From an uncultured Prevotellaceae bacterium (lineage in GTDB: Bacteria; Bacteroidota; Bacteroidia; Bacteroidales; Bacteroidaceae), in NCBI GenBank assembly GCA_947167455.1, contig CAMVIB010000012.1, forward strand, positions 1 through 64,000: 64,000 nucleotides of DNA. Direction: 5' to 3'. Shown here piece after piece: positions 48,910 through 61,750 of this stretch (positions are counted from its first letter, which is position 1; each line of letters opens with the position of its first letter). Position numbers and translations under genes: made by a program. The notes beneath the pieces are model-generated. The model searched no databases and had not been told where the DNA came from. It saw nothing but the letters and a program-made list of their open reading frames with translations.

Positions 48910-51183
48910 ATGATGAAAAAGAATATATTTGCCACACTCTTCCTTGCACTGTCGCTGACCTTTGGCTTCTCCTCATGTCAGGACATGCTGACGGGCGACA
49001 TGGATCGCCATGTCGAGATTGACGAGATAGCACAGGACACCCTCTACAGCTATTGGGGCATCATGCAGAGTCTCCAGCGCATCGCCGAGCGCTATGTCGT
49101 GCTCGGAGAGTGCCGTGGCGACATGGTCGAAGGCACACAGTATGTCAGCGACTCCATAAGCTCCATCCTCGAGTTCGGCCTCGAGGGCAATGCCACCGAC
49201 GGTTCCAACCGCTATCTCAAGGCTGCCGACTTCTACCACGTCGTCAACTCCTGCAACGCATACATCTACCGTTGTGATACTGCCAAGGTCTCAGGCCTCA
49301 ACCGCCCGCTGATGCTCTCCGAGTACGCACAGGTGGTGTCGATACGTGCATGGGCATATCTCCAGCTCGTGCTGGCCTACAACCGCGTGCCCTACTTCGA
49401 GCAGCCTCTGCTCTCCACGGCCGCCATGGAGGACTTCCGCAACGCTCCGAGCTATGTTGACATCAACACTCTTGCGCAGAGTGGGGTGGTGCAGAAGCTC
49501 GAGGAGGTGCGTTATGTGCCCCAGCGTCTTGCTGGCGACTCCATCCGCGTCGTCAACTATCCCGACTACTTCTACTACGGCACCACGCGTCGCATCGCCT
49601 ATGCCTCACAGTGCTACTTCCCCCAGGACCTTGTGCTGGCTGACATCTATCTCCTCCAGGCTCAGGGAACAGGCGATGCTGCCACCTATCGTCTCGCCGC
49701 TCAGCACTATTACAACTTCCTCAACTCCGACAAGGGCGGCCCGCTGCTCCCCAACCGTCTGCTGGGAGGCATGGGCAAAGACATGAGCACCGAGCAGTAT
49801 CGACTCACGTACATCGCGTCACCGACATGGCAGAGCATGTTCAACACCGTTGCCGAGACAGGCACGGATGAGGAGGTCGTGACCGTCATCCCCAGCAGCA
49901 CAAACAAACTGTGGGGAGAGGTGCAGCGCGGTGTCAACGAACTGTTCGGCTTCCGTGCCACCATCCGCGTGAACACTTCAACCCGTGACACCACCACCAC
50001 CACTTCGGCCAGCATCTCCCTGACTCGCGAGTTCGAGCATCAGCTCAATGCCTCACGGGCATACGCCTCCCTCAACAAGAGTCAGGATTTTGAGGCCTAC
50101 ATCGGACCCTCCGGCAACACCAGGTGCACCGTGTTCCCCGGCGCCGGCGATGCCCGCTATTACATGTCAACCGACAACTACACCGACTACGAAAAGGGTT
50201 CCAATGTAGAGGAGAACTTCGTGACGAAGCAGAATCCCGGCGGGTCGTTCTCTACGACTTATCCCATCATCTACCGTAAGGGCAACGTGTGGCTGCACTT
50301 CGCCATGGCCCTCAATGGTGCCGGCTTCCCCAGCTATGCCTTCGCCATCCTGCGTCACGGCCTCATCGGCACAGAGGGCTGGGTGCCTAATGACAACAGC
50401 GACTACGAGGCAGCTACCTTCAAGTACTATGACCCGACGCTGACCGTTGCCGGACAGGACACCACCTTCTACTACGACATGGCTGAATTCATCCTCGAGT
50501 GCATCGATCCAGGTCTCGACACCATCACCACGGCTTCCGACTCCGCAGCATTCATCACTGCTCACTCTGCCGTCCTTCCTGCCACCTTCTCCGAGATACC
50601 ACGCATCGGAGCCTCTGTCTGCGACTACATCAGCCGACGCGAGATGCAGAACGCCAAGAGTGCGCCCTTCCTCAACTTCAACACCATCTATCTCCGCGGT
50701 GCCAACAGCACCAGCGCCTCCCAGCTGCGCCTCTATGGCGGCATCACCGAATATCTCATCGAACCCATCGAGACCCAGACCAACGCCAGCGGTCCTGTCT
50801 CCATGGGCATCCATGCACGTGGCTGTGGCTTGTTGAAGCTCGGCGAGACGGAGTCAACCTACAACTACGTCAATCAGGTCAACAAGATGCTCCGTCTCTA
50901 TGCCGGAGCCACCGAAGACCTCACAGAGGAAGAGGTCTATGACCCCGCCAACCTCGATAAGGTTCAGGATGCCATAGCATCCCTCATCCTCGATGAGCAG
51001 GCTCTGGAGACGGCCTTCGAGGGTACACGCTTCTTCGACCTGCTATGCTACAGCCGCTTCATCGGTGGCACGGAGGGCATCCAGCGTGTGGCAAAGCGCA
51101 TCTCCGAGCGCTCGGGCTCGCAGGATGCTGCCCTCTACTCACACCTCCTCAACCAGAACAACTGGTTCTTCCAGCTCCCGTAG
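48910..51183 (+). CDS. SusD/RagB-family glycan-binding lipoprotein 2
   Basis: A 757-residue SusD-like lipoprotein, about 150 residues longer than the first. Lipobox ends GFSSC (C23), then QDMLTGDMDRH. The N-terminal TPR region is typical (IVNSC-like NSCNAYIYRCDTAKV, YAQVVSIRAWAYLQLVLAYNRVPYFEQPL). The C terminus holds ASLILDEQALETAFEGTRFFDLLCYSRFIGG, the usual end block. The extra length lies in the middle (about 330-560), where the glycan-binding face of SusD proteins is built. Last gene of the operon, followed by a clear hairpin. Confidence 0.92.
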   Translation: MMKKNIFATLFLALSLTFGFSSCQDMLTGDMDRHVEIDEIAQDTLYSYWGIMQSLQRIAERYVVLGECRGDMVEGTQYVSDSISSILEFGLEGNATDGSNRYLKAADFYHVVNSCNAYIYRCDTAKVSGLNRPLMLSEYAQVVSIRAWAYLQLVLAYNRVPYFEQPLLSTAAMEDFRNAPSYVDINTLAQSGVVQKLEEVRYVPQRLAGDSIRVVNYPDYFYYGTTRRIAYASQCYFPQDLVLADIYLLQAQGTGDAATYRLAAQHYYNFLNSDKGGPLLPNRLLGGMGKDMSTEQYRLTYIASPTWQSMFNTVAETGTDEEVVTVIPSSTNKLWGEVQRGVNELFGFRATIRVNTSTRDTTTTTSASISLTREFEHQLNASRAYASLNKSQDFEAYIGPSGNTRCTVFPGAGDARYYMSTDNYTDYEKGSNVEENFVTKQNPGGSFSTTYPIIYRKGNVWLHFAMALNGAGFPSYAFAILRHGLIGTEGWVPNDNSDYEAATFKYYDPTLTVAGQDTTFYYDMAEFILECIDPGLDTITTASDSAAFITAHSAVLPATFSEIPRIGASVCDYISRREMQNAKSAPFLNFNTIYLRGANSTSASQLRLYGGITEYLIEPIETQTNASGPVSMGIHARGCGLLKLGETESTYNYVNQVNKMLRLYAGATEDLTEEEVYDPANLDKVQDAIASLILDEQALETAFEGTRFFDLLCYSRFIGGTEGIQRVAKRISERSGSQDAALYSHLLNQNNWFFQLP

Positions 51184-51210
51184 CCTCAGACACCCGCAAT
51201 CCTCATTCAC

Positions 51211-51247
51211 TGCCCCCGCATTGGCCTATGTCGCTATTGCGGGGGCA
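51211..51247 (+). terminator. terminator-like hairpin at the end of the SusCD operon
   Basis: Perfect 10-bp stem TGCCCCCGCA / TGCGGGGGCA with a 17-base loop, 27 bp past the SusD stop. No strong T-run follows, so termination may be partial or factor-assisted. It separates the SusCD operon from the GH2 gene, which has its own promoter. Confidence 0.65.
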
Positions 51248-51298
51248 TTGCTATGTGCGAAAAAAGTATAAATCACAGATTGTTTTTCGGGAAAAGCG

Positions 51299-54583
<3,285 letters not shown>

Positions 54584-54585
54584 TC

Positions 54586-56604
54586 ATGAGCAAGAAGACA
54601 TCTTCACCCAATACCTCAGCCCCCGCCGCCACCGTGCGACGGGGGATAGGTGTCAATAAGGCCTCGCTGCCGAGCAGCACCATGCTGTGGCTCGTCGCCG
54701 TGGCCATCGCCATTGCCGTCATGGGATGGCTCCTCGTCAGCCGTGAGACGGAGCTGCTCTTGCGTGCCCAGGAGCTTAACCTCTGGTTGCCCACACACCT
54801 CTTCTGGACAGGTCGCATGGCCTATCCCGGCGGCCTCGCGTCGTGGCTGGGCTGCTACCTCACACAGTTCTTCTACTACCCCTGGCTCGGCACCGCCATC
54901 ATGTGCGCCATGTGGCTCGCCGTCTGCGCCATGCTCGTATGGGTGTACCGCCTGCGCGGACCGTGGGTGGCGCTGACACTGCTGCTGCCCCTCGCCCTTC
55001 TGGCATGCCTCACGCAGACCGGCTATTGGCTCTACTACCAGAAGCTCCAGGGACATCTCATGGTGCCTACGGTAGGCGTGCTCTTCGCCAGCGTGGCACT
55101 CGTCGTGCAGCGCGGCATCTACGCCATCCTGCCTGCCAAGTCTGCCCGGTGGGCGGGTCTTGGCTGGACGGCCGTGGTGTGTGTCGCCGGCTATCCCTTC
55201 TTTGGCGCGTGGGCTCTGGGAGCCACGTTGCTCGTGGCAGCGCTCCCTACGCCTCAGCCTGCCGGCGGCGAGGACGTCGCTGCTGCCTCTGTGATGAAAG
55301 GCATGGCCGTGAGGCTCGTCATAGCCCTTCTGCTCTTCGCCGTCGTGCCGCAGATATACTATCAGCGCATCTTTGAGATGACCCAGCGCAACTGTCTCTA
55401 CTATGCCGCCTTGCCATCTCTGCGCTACGGCCCCGACAGCTTCGAACGGTATCGTATAGCCTACTATGCCATCATCCTCTCCTTTGCCGTCCTGGCCGGC
55501 CTGAGCCTTGCCGACGCCACGTCATACGGTCGGCGCGTGAAGCCATGGGTGCGCCTCCTCGCCACCATCGCGCTTCTCGTCGTTGCGGGCTTCGGCGTCC
55601 GCGCGGCGTGGTACTCCGACCCCAACTTCCAGAAGGAACTGGCCATGAACCGTGCCATCGAGGAGTGCGACTGGGAGCGTGCCCTCACCTATGCCCGCGA
55701 CGGCAGCAGCGGTGTTGCCCCCACACGCCAGATTGTGCTCTACAAGAACCTCGCACTATTCCGCCTCGGGCGTGCCGGCGACGAGATGTTCCAGTACCCC
55801 GAGGGTGCCACCCAGCAGAACGCCCCGTGGCGTGTGCGCATGACGCAGGTCGGCGGCAAGCTCATCTACTACCACTACGGCAAGGAGAACTTCTGCTACC
55901 GTTGGTGCATGGAGGACGGTGTGGAGTTCGGCTGGCGTGCCGAGACGCTGAAGTTCATGGTGCGCACGTCGCTGCTCAATCACGAGTGGACGGTGGCGCG
56001 CAAGTACCTCAACCTCCTCAAGCAGACCACCTTCCATCGACGCTGGGCCGAGCGCTACGAGCCCTTGCTCGTCAATCACGATGCCTTCGACCTCGCCAAG
56101 CTCGAAGCCTCCGTCAGCGAGGGACGGCCGCTTCTCAACGAGGAGCAGCAGCGTGAGTTCGCGCCCATCATGCACATGATGACCTATCCCGACCGCCTCG
56201 ACGGCGACAACACTCTCGTGGAGATGTATCTGCTGCAGACCTTTGCCAACGGCAACGGCGACGACCTCCTCTTTCAGGAGATGACGCTCATCTGCGCCCT
56301 CATCATGAAGGACATCGACCTCTTCTGGCCACGGTTCATGCGCTATGCCACCCTGAATCCCAAGAAGAACATGCCGCGCTACTACCAAGAGGCTGCATAC
56401 CTCTACGGACATCTCGAGAACAAGGTTGACATCAGCCGTATGCCCTTCGAGCAGAGCGTCCGCGACACCTATGACCGCTTCATGCAGTTCAATGCCCAGT
56501 GCGGCATGATGACCGAGGAGCAGAAGGCCGTTGCCTTCCGTCCCCAGTTCGGCGACACCTTCTATTATTTCTACTTCCTCGTAAGGAATCAGAAGACTAA
56601 TTAA
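54586..56604 (+). CDS. DUF6057-like multi-pass membrane protein
   Basis: A 672-residue inner membrane protein starting 2 bp after the GH2 stop. After a Ser/Thr/Ala-rich cytoplasmic start, about 9-10 hydrophobic segments run from residue 33 to 345 (for example MLWLVAVAIAIAVMGWLLV and LLATIALLVVAGFGVRAAWY). A soluble, helix-rich C-terminal half follows (about 350-672) with TPR-like pairing (AIEECDWERALTYARDG, YKNLALFRLGRAGDEMF). Relatives in Bacteroidota carry the label DUF6057; no function is known. Its gene neighbours are a TolB-like lipoprotein and a DPP IV-like peptidase. Confidence 0.8.
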   Translation: MSKKTSSPNTSAPAATVRRGIGVNKASLPSSTMLWLVAVAIAIAVMGWLLVSRETELLLRAQELNLWLPTHLFWTGRMAYPGGLASWLGCYLTQFFYYPWLGTAIMCAMWLAVCAMLVWVYRLRGPWVALTLLLPLALLACLTQTGYWLYYQKLQGHLMVPTVGVLFASVALVVQRGIYAILPAKSARWAGLGWTAVVCVAGYPFFGAWALGATLLVAALPTPQPAGGEDVAAASVMKGMAVRLVIALLLFAVVPQIYYQRIFEMTQRNCLYYAALPSLRYGPDSFERYRIAYYAIILSFAVLAGLSLADATSYGRRVKPWVRLLATIALLVVAGFGVRAAWYSDPNFQKELAMNRAIEECDWERALTYARDGSSGVAPTRQIVLYKNLALFRLGRAGDEMFQYPEGATQQNAPWRVRMTQVGGKLIYYHYGKENFCYRWCMEDGVEFGWRAETLKFMVRTSLLNHEWTVARKYLNLLKQTTFHRRWAERYEPLLVNHDAFDLAKLEASVSEGRPLLNEEQQREFAPIMHMMTYPDRLDGDNTLVEMYLLQTFANGNGDDLLFQEMTLICALIMKDIDLFWPRFMRYATLNPKKNMPRYYQEAAYLYGHLENKVDISRMPFEQSVRDTYDRFMQFNAQCGMMTEEQKAVAFRPQFGDTFYYFYFLVRNQKTN

Positions 56605-56618
56605 CCCCACCCACAGAC

Positions 56619-58334
56619 ATGAGAATGCAACGACGACGTCCGGCCCTGCCGCTATGCCCTGCAACGACAGGCGCAAAGAAGTCTTTTCGCGCCTCCTACA
56701 TCAGGAACGCCATTTTCGTAGCTATAGTATCACTCCTGACGGCAGCATGTACAGCCCCCTCACTTCCCGCATCATACACAAAGGGCAAGGCCATGCCTAA
56801 GATCTATCCCGACTACATCAACGTCACCGTGCCGCCCAACATAGCACCCCTCCACTTCCATATCGACCAGGATGCCGATGAGTACGTCACACGCTTTGCC
56901 GTGGGCAGTGAAGAGTGGCTGTGCGGAGGTCGCGACGTGCGCCCTGGCGTCAAGACATGGCGCGACATCACCGCTGCCGCTGCCGCCGCCGACGGGCGTA
57001 TCACCGTAGAGGTATATATGCAGCACCAGGGACAGTGGCTGCGTCCGCTGCCGTTCGAAATCACCGTGTCGTCCGACAGCATCGACCCGTACATCAGCTA
57101 CCGCCTCATCTCGCCAAGCTACGTCACCTATGAGGACTTGACGCTCAACCAACGCTGCCTCGAGACCTTCGACGAGACGCTCATCTACGGCAATATGATC
57201 AACAGCGACGAGGCCAACGGGCAGTGCATCAACTGTCACCACACACAGTGGTACAATCCGCAGCGCCTGCAGTTCCATGTGCGCCAGTATCTCGGAGGCA
57301 CTGTCATCTCCTACGACGGCAAGACCGAGAAGGTCAACCTCAAGACCGACTCCACGCTCTCTGCCGGGGTCTATCCCACATGGCATCCCAGCAAGCCTTG
57401 GATTGTCTATTCCACCAACATGACAGGCCAGAGCTTCCACACCCGCGACCCGCAGAAGATCGAGGTGCAGGACACGAAGTCGAACCTCATCTTCTACGAC
57501 CTCGAACACAACGAGGTGACACCCATCACGCGTGACACCACGTGGCTCGACTGCTTCCCCTTCTGGAGCCCCGACGGCCGCTACGTGTATTATGTCAGTG
57601 CACACTGGGAACGTCTCGACACCACAGCCCTCGACTTCGAGCTCATACAGAACTACAAGGCTGTGCAGTATAACCTCTACCGCATACCCTTCGACGAGCA
57701 GACACGCACCTTCGGCCCGCGCCAGCTGATGTACGATGCCGTGGCGCGCAACCGCAGTGTCACCCTGCCGCGCATCTCACCCGACGGACGCTGGCTGATG
57801 TTCACCGAGGCACGCTTCGGCGTCTTCCACATCTGGCACAGCGATGCCGACCTCTATCTCCTCGACCTCGCACGGGCTGAACCACAGGAAGAGGTCGTGC
57901 ACGCCATTATCACCCATGTGCCAAACCCCGCCGACCCCAACGAACCCATGATGTTTCAGCGGGCACGCGTCGACAGTATTCGCGAGTGCCTCGGCGCACT
58001 GGTGCCTCTGCCCGAGAACGTTATGCCTGCCGACAGCCTCAATTCCCACGACTGCGAGAGCTATCACTCATGGTCGAGCAACGGCAGTTGGGTGGTGTTC
58101 TCCTCGCGACGTGTCGATGGTAATTTCACACGTCCGTTCATCGCACATCATGACGGCAACGGACATTTCACGAAACCCTTCGAGTTGCCGCAGGACGACC
58201 CGCAGTTCCATCGCGAGTTCCTACGCTCATACAACATTCCCGAATTCATGTCTGGACCCGTCACCATCACGCCGCAGGAGTTCGCCACGGTGGTGAAACG
58301 CGACGCCACACCCGCCACACTCAAGATGAGGTAG
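56619..58334 (+). CDS. TolB/PD40 beta-propeller lipoprotein with a CxxCH motif
   Basis: A 571-residue exported protein; hydrophobic segment about 30-41 ending TAAC (C44), a likely lipoprotein site. Residues about 60-195 are an immunoglobulin-like lead domain. CINCHH at 203-208 gives a c-type haem attachment motif (C203, C206, H207) within DEANGQCINCHHTQWYNPQRLQFHVR. The rest is a six-bladed TolB-like propeller with PD40 blades (GVYPTWHPSKPWIVYSTNM, CFPFWSPDGRYVYYVSAHW, LPRISPDGRWLMFTEAR, YHSWSSNGSWVVFSSRR). No known function. Sits 14 bp after the DUF6057-like gene; the two are probably one unit. Confidence 0.8.
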   Translation: MRMQRRRPALPLCPATTGAKKSFRASYIRNAIFVAIVSLLTAACTAPSLPASYTKGKAMPKIYPDYINVTVPPNIAPLHFHIDQDADEYVTRFAVGSEEWLCGGRDVRPGVKTWRDITAAAAAADGRITVEVYMQHQGQWLRPLPFEITVSSDSIDPYISYRLISPSYVTYEDLTLNQRCLETFDETLIYGNMINSDEANGQCINCHHTQWYNPQRLQFHVRQYLGGTVISYDGKTEKVNLKTDSTLSAGVYPTWHPSKPWIVYSTNMTGQSFHTRDPQKIEVQDTKSNLIFYDLEHNEVTPITRDTTWLDCFPFWSPDGRYVYYVSAHWERLDTTALDFELIQNYKAVQYNLYRIPFDEQTRTFGPRQLMYDAVARNRSVTLPRISPDGRWLMFTEARFGVFHIWHSDADLYLLDLARAEPQEEVVHAIITHVPNPADPNEPMMFQRARVDSIRECLGALVPLPENVMPADSLNSHDCESYHSWSSNGSWVVFSSRRVDGNFTRPFIAHHDGNGHFTKPFELPQDDPQFHREFLRSYNIPEFMSGPVTITPQEFATVVKRDATPATLKMR

Positions 58335-58363
58335 CGGCATGAAGCAGTAACACACAAACGACA

Positions 58364-60607
58364 ATGTCCACAATATCACATATCATACACCGCATGGCAG
58401 ATGCCATGCCACATCCTGTCGCACACGCGTGCGCTGCGGCTGGTGAGACAGCACTTCTGCTACTATTCTTCTGTCATACCCCCGCCGCAGCCCAAGGCAC
58501 GGTGGACGACTATCGCCGCGCCTATGCCATGCAGCGCGAGCTGTCATGGGCCAAGGTCAAGAACCATGCCGACGATGTACGCTGGATCGACGACAGCCGA
58601 TTCCAGTACCACGTCACCGACGGCAACGGCGGCGGCCTGTGGCACTTTGGTCAGGTGAATGCCGACGGCACCATCACCCTTGCCGACAGCACAGCCGCAC
58701 GCCCCGTCGAGACGGCACACAGACACCATCGTGGCGGCGGCTTCCGCGACAACGCCGCACGCTTCGTGGCCAACCCCGGCAGGCGCGCCCGCGAGCGCCA
58801 CTGGATGGAGACCGACGACGAACGCTCGGCCGACCCCGTGCTCTCGCCCGACTCCACGCTCGTGGCCTTCGTGCGTGACGACAATGTCTTCGTGGCACGC
58901 CCCGACGGCAGCAACGCCCGCCAGCTCACCACCGAGGGAACCCTCTCACACTACTTCAGCTCATACATCTACTGGAGTCCCGACGGCCGCTACCTCGCCG
59001 TGAACCGCATACGTCCTGTGGAGAAACGCTATGTCTATTACGTGGAGTCGTCGCCCGCCGACCAGCTGCAACCCGTGCTCCACAAGCAAGAGTATGCCAA
59101 GCCTGGCGACGAGCTGCCGCAGAAGACACCATATATCATAGAGGTGGCCACGGCGCGTGCCACACATCCCGCACCCGAACTCATCGCCAACCAATACGCC
59201 CTCCACGGCCCCGAGTGGCGAACGGACTCACGCGGCATACGCTTCGAGTACAACCAGCGCGGCCACCATCTATACCGTGTGTATGAGATGTCCGTGCCCG
59301 ACACCGGCCCCGTCGCCACCCATGCCGCACAGCTTCGCACACTCATCGAGGAACGTGCCGACACTTACGTGCGCTACTCCAACAACTATCGCCAGAACCT
59401 GCGCGGCGACAGCCTCATACTGTGGCTCTCCGAGCGCGACGGATTCCCACACCTATACCTCTTCGACACCACGGGCAAGAACATCACCCACCGACAGCTC
59501 ACGAGCGGCCCGTGGTGTGTGCGCCGCGTGTTGCACATCGACGAGGAGCGCGGCCTCATCTACTTCACCGCCAACGGGCGCAACGTAGGCGAGGACCCAT
59601 ATCACATCCACTACTATCGCGTTGGCCTCGACGGCAAGGGGCTCACCGACCTCACCCCGGAGCCGGCCAACCACAGCGCCCGCTTCAACGCCGCTTATAG
59701 CGCACTCATCGACACATACTCCACCGTTGCCATGCCACCCGTGACAAAGGTGAGAAGCCTGACATCCGACATCACCCTCGCCACGGCCGACATCAGCGCC
59801 CTCACGGCTGCCGGCTATGTGGCCCCCGAGGTCCACGTGGCCATGGGGCGCGACGGCAAGACCCCCATGTGGGGCATCATACAGCGCCCCTCTAACTTCG
59901 ACCCATCGCGCAAGTACCCCATCATCGAGTACATCTACGCCGGCCCGGGCGACAGCTACACGCCCAAGTCGTTCCAGCCTTACAACTGGACAACGACTTC
60001 GCTGGCCGAGCTGGGCTTCATCGTCGTGCAGCTCGATGCCATGGGCACCAGCAACCGTGGCAAACGCTTCGAGGAGGTGTGCTACAAGAACCTGCGCGAT
60101 GCCGGTTTCCCCGACCGTATGGCATGGATTCGTGCCGCCGCTGCCAGATACCCCTACATGGACATCGACCGTGTGGGCATCTACGGCTGCTCGGCGGGAG
60201 GGCAGGAGAGCACCACTGCCGTGCTCCTCCACCCAGACTTCTACAAGGCTGCCTACTCGGCCTGCGGATGCCACGACAACCGCATGGACAAGATATGGTG
60301 GAACGAGCAGTGGATGTCATACCCTGTCGATAGCAGCTACGTCGCCTGTTCCAACGTCGAGAACGCACATCTGCTGACCCGGCCGCTGATGCTCGTCGTG
60401 GGCGAGCTCGACGACAACGTCGATCCCGCCAGCACCATGCAGATGGCCGATGCACTCATACGTGCCGGCAAGGATTTCGAGCTTGTGGTAATTCCCGGTG
60501 CCCACCACACCATGGGCGAAGCCTACGGCGAACATAAACGCTACGACTTCTTCGTGCGCAACCTCATGGGCGTGACACCGCCGGCATGGAGCGAGGTCGA
60601 GCGCTGA
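58364..60607 (+). CDS. S9B dipeptidyl-peptidase IV-like serine peptidase
   Basis: A 747-residue exported peptidase of the prolyl oligopeptidase family. A hydrophobic segment at about 29-37, ending TPAAAQ, looks like a long signal peptide. The DPPIV_N propeller covers about 90-470 (DPVLSPDSTLVAFVRDDNVFVA, YIYWSPDGRYLAVNRI). The alpha/beta-hydrolase domain (about 490-747) has nucleophile S610 in IYGCSAGGQES, Asp in VGELDDNVDP and His in IPGAHHTMGE. The active-site motif reads GCSAG instead of the usual GxSYGG of DPP IV, so specificity may differ. Such enzymes cut dipeptides, often Xaa-Pro, from peptides in the periplasm. Confidence 0.9.
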   Translation: MSTISHIIHRMADAMPHPVAHACAAAGETALLLLFFCHTPAAAQGTVDDYRRAYAMQRELSWAKVKNHADDVRWIDDSRFQYHVTDGNGGGLWHFGQVNADGTITLADSTAARPVETAHRHHRGGGFRDNAARFVANPGRRARERHWMETDDERSADPVLSPDSTLVAFVRDDNVFVARPDGSNARQLTTEGTLSHYFSSYIYWSPDGRYLAVNRIRPVEKRYVYYVESSPADQLQPVLHKQEYAKPGDELPQKTPYIIEVATARATHPAPELIANQYALHGPEWRTDSRGIRFEYNQRGHHLYRVYEMSVPDTGPVATHAAQLRTLIEERADTYVRYSNNYRQNLRGDSLILWLSERDGFPHLYLFDTTGKNITHRQLTSGPWCVRRVLHIDEERGLIYFTANGRNVGEDPYHIHYYRVGLDGKGLTDLTPEPANHSARFNAAYSALIDTYSTVAMPPVTKVRSLTSDITLATADISALTAAGYVAPEVHVAMGRDGKTPMWGIIQRPSNFDPSRKYPIIEYIYAGPGDSYTPKSFQPYNWTTTSLAELGFIVVQLDAMGTSNRGKRFEEVCYKNLRDAGFPDRMAWIRAAAARYPYMDIDRVGIYGCSAGGQESTTAVLLHPDFYKAAYSACGCHDNRMDKIWWNEQWMSYPVDSSYVACSNVENAHLLTRPLMLVVGELDDNVDPASTMQMADALIRAGKDFELVVIPGAHHTMGEAYGEHKRYDFFVRNLMGVTPPAWSEVER

Positions 60608-60659
60608 CACCGCAACTCCGCCACCCCGCCACCTTAACGTTATTTGTAAACACATTCGA

Positions 60660-61724
60660 ATGCTAACAGAATATCCCCTCCTCACTACCGAACAACGTAC
60701 ACAGTGGCGCCAGATGCTCGACGGCGCACGCCATATCGTTATCACGGCACATCGCGGACCCGACGGCGATGCCATAGGCTCCACCACGGCCCTCGCCTCA
60801 TGGCTGCGGCGCAACTGGGATGCTGACGTCCAGGTCGTAGTGCCTAACATATTCCCCGACTTCCTCAAGTGGATGCCGGGGGCAGAGAGCATACTCGTCT
60901 ATGCCGGCCACGAGAGCGAGGTGCTGCCTGTCGTCCGACAGGCCGACCTCGTCATCATGTGTGACCATGGTGAGCTGCGACGCATGTGGACGCTGGGCGA
61001 CGTCGTGCGCGACCATCCCACGCCCCGCATCATGATAGACCACCATCTCGACCCCGAACCCGGGATAGCAGAGCTCGTAGTGTCGCACCCTGAGCTCTCC
61101 AGCACCTGCGAGGTGCTCATGCGCCTCATCCTGGAACTCGAAGCACCGGCGCCGGCAGAGCTCTCCACTGTGCTGACCCACGACGAGGCCGTGTCGCTCT
61201 ACACCGGCATGATGACCGACACCGGGGCTTTTACATACGCCAGCTCGCGACCCGAAATCTTTCAGCTCATCTCCATACTCCTCAGCTGCGGCATCGATAA
61301 GGACAAGATCTACCGCAACGTCTTCTTCACCTACAGCGCACAGCGCATGAAATTCCAGGGCTACATGCTCTATGTGAAGCTCGATGTGTGGAAGAAGGCA
61401 CACACCGCTCTCATGACGATGACCAATGCCGAGCGGCGACGCTTCGGCATCCTCAACGGCGACACCGAGGGCCTCGTGAACATGCCTCTGCAGATCCTCG
61501 GCACGAAGCTCAGCATCTTCCTGCGCGAAGACACCGAGCAGCCTTGCATACGCGTGTCGCTGCGCTCCGTCGATGACTTCCCCGCCAACGAGATGGCTGC
61601 TGAGTTCTTCGGCGGCGGTGGCCACAAGAATGCTGCCGGCGGTGAGATCTGGGGGACGATGGACGAGGCCGTGGCGCTCGTCAAGAAGGCCGTGCAGAAG
61701 TATATGCCTCTCCTCAAGGCGTAG
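60660..61724 (+). CDS. DHH/DHHA1 phosphoesterase, NrnA-like (oligoribonuclease / pAp phosphatase)
   Basis: A 354-residue cytoplasmic protein. The DHH domain shows H31, D35 and D37 in AHRGPDGDAIGS, D102 in IMCDHG, D127-H128-H129 in MIDHHLDPE, and TDTG in GMMTDTGAFTY. The DHHA1 domain has GGGGHKNAAGG near residue 325. NrnA proteins degrade 2-5 nt RNA fragments and dephosphorylate pAp; some relatives cleave cyclic dinucleotides instead, and sequence alone does not decide between these. It lies 52 bp after the S9 peptidase gene and ends 26 bp before the palindrome at 61751. Confidence 0.9.
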   Translation: MLTEYPLLTTEQRTQWRQMLDGARHIVITAHRGPDGDAIGSTTALASWLRRNWDADVQVVVPNIFPDFLKWMPGAESILVYAGHESEVLPVVRQADLVIMCDHGELRRMWTLGDVVRDHPTPRIMIDHHLDPEPGIAELVVSHPELSSTCEVLMRLILELEAPAPAELSTVLTHDEAVSLYTGMMTDTGAFTYASSRPEIFQLISILLSCGIDKDKIYRNVFFTYSAQRMKFQGYMLYVKLDVWKKAHTALMTMTNAERRRFGILNGDTEGLVNMPLQILGTKLSIFLREDTEQPCIRVSLRSVDDFPANEMAAEFFGGGGHKNAAGGEIWGTMDEAVALVKKAVQKYMPLLKA

Positions 61725-61750
61725 AAGCACATTCTGCGACAGTGTTATTT

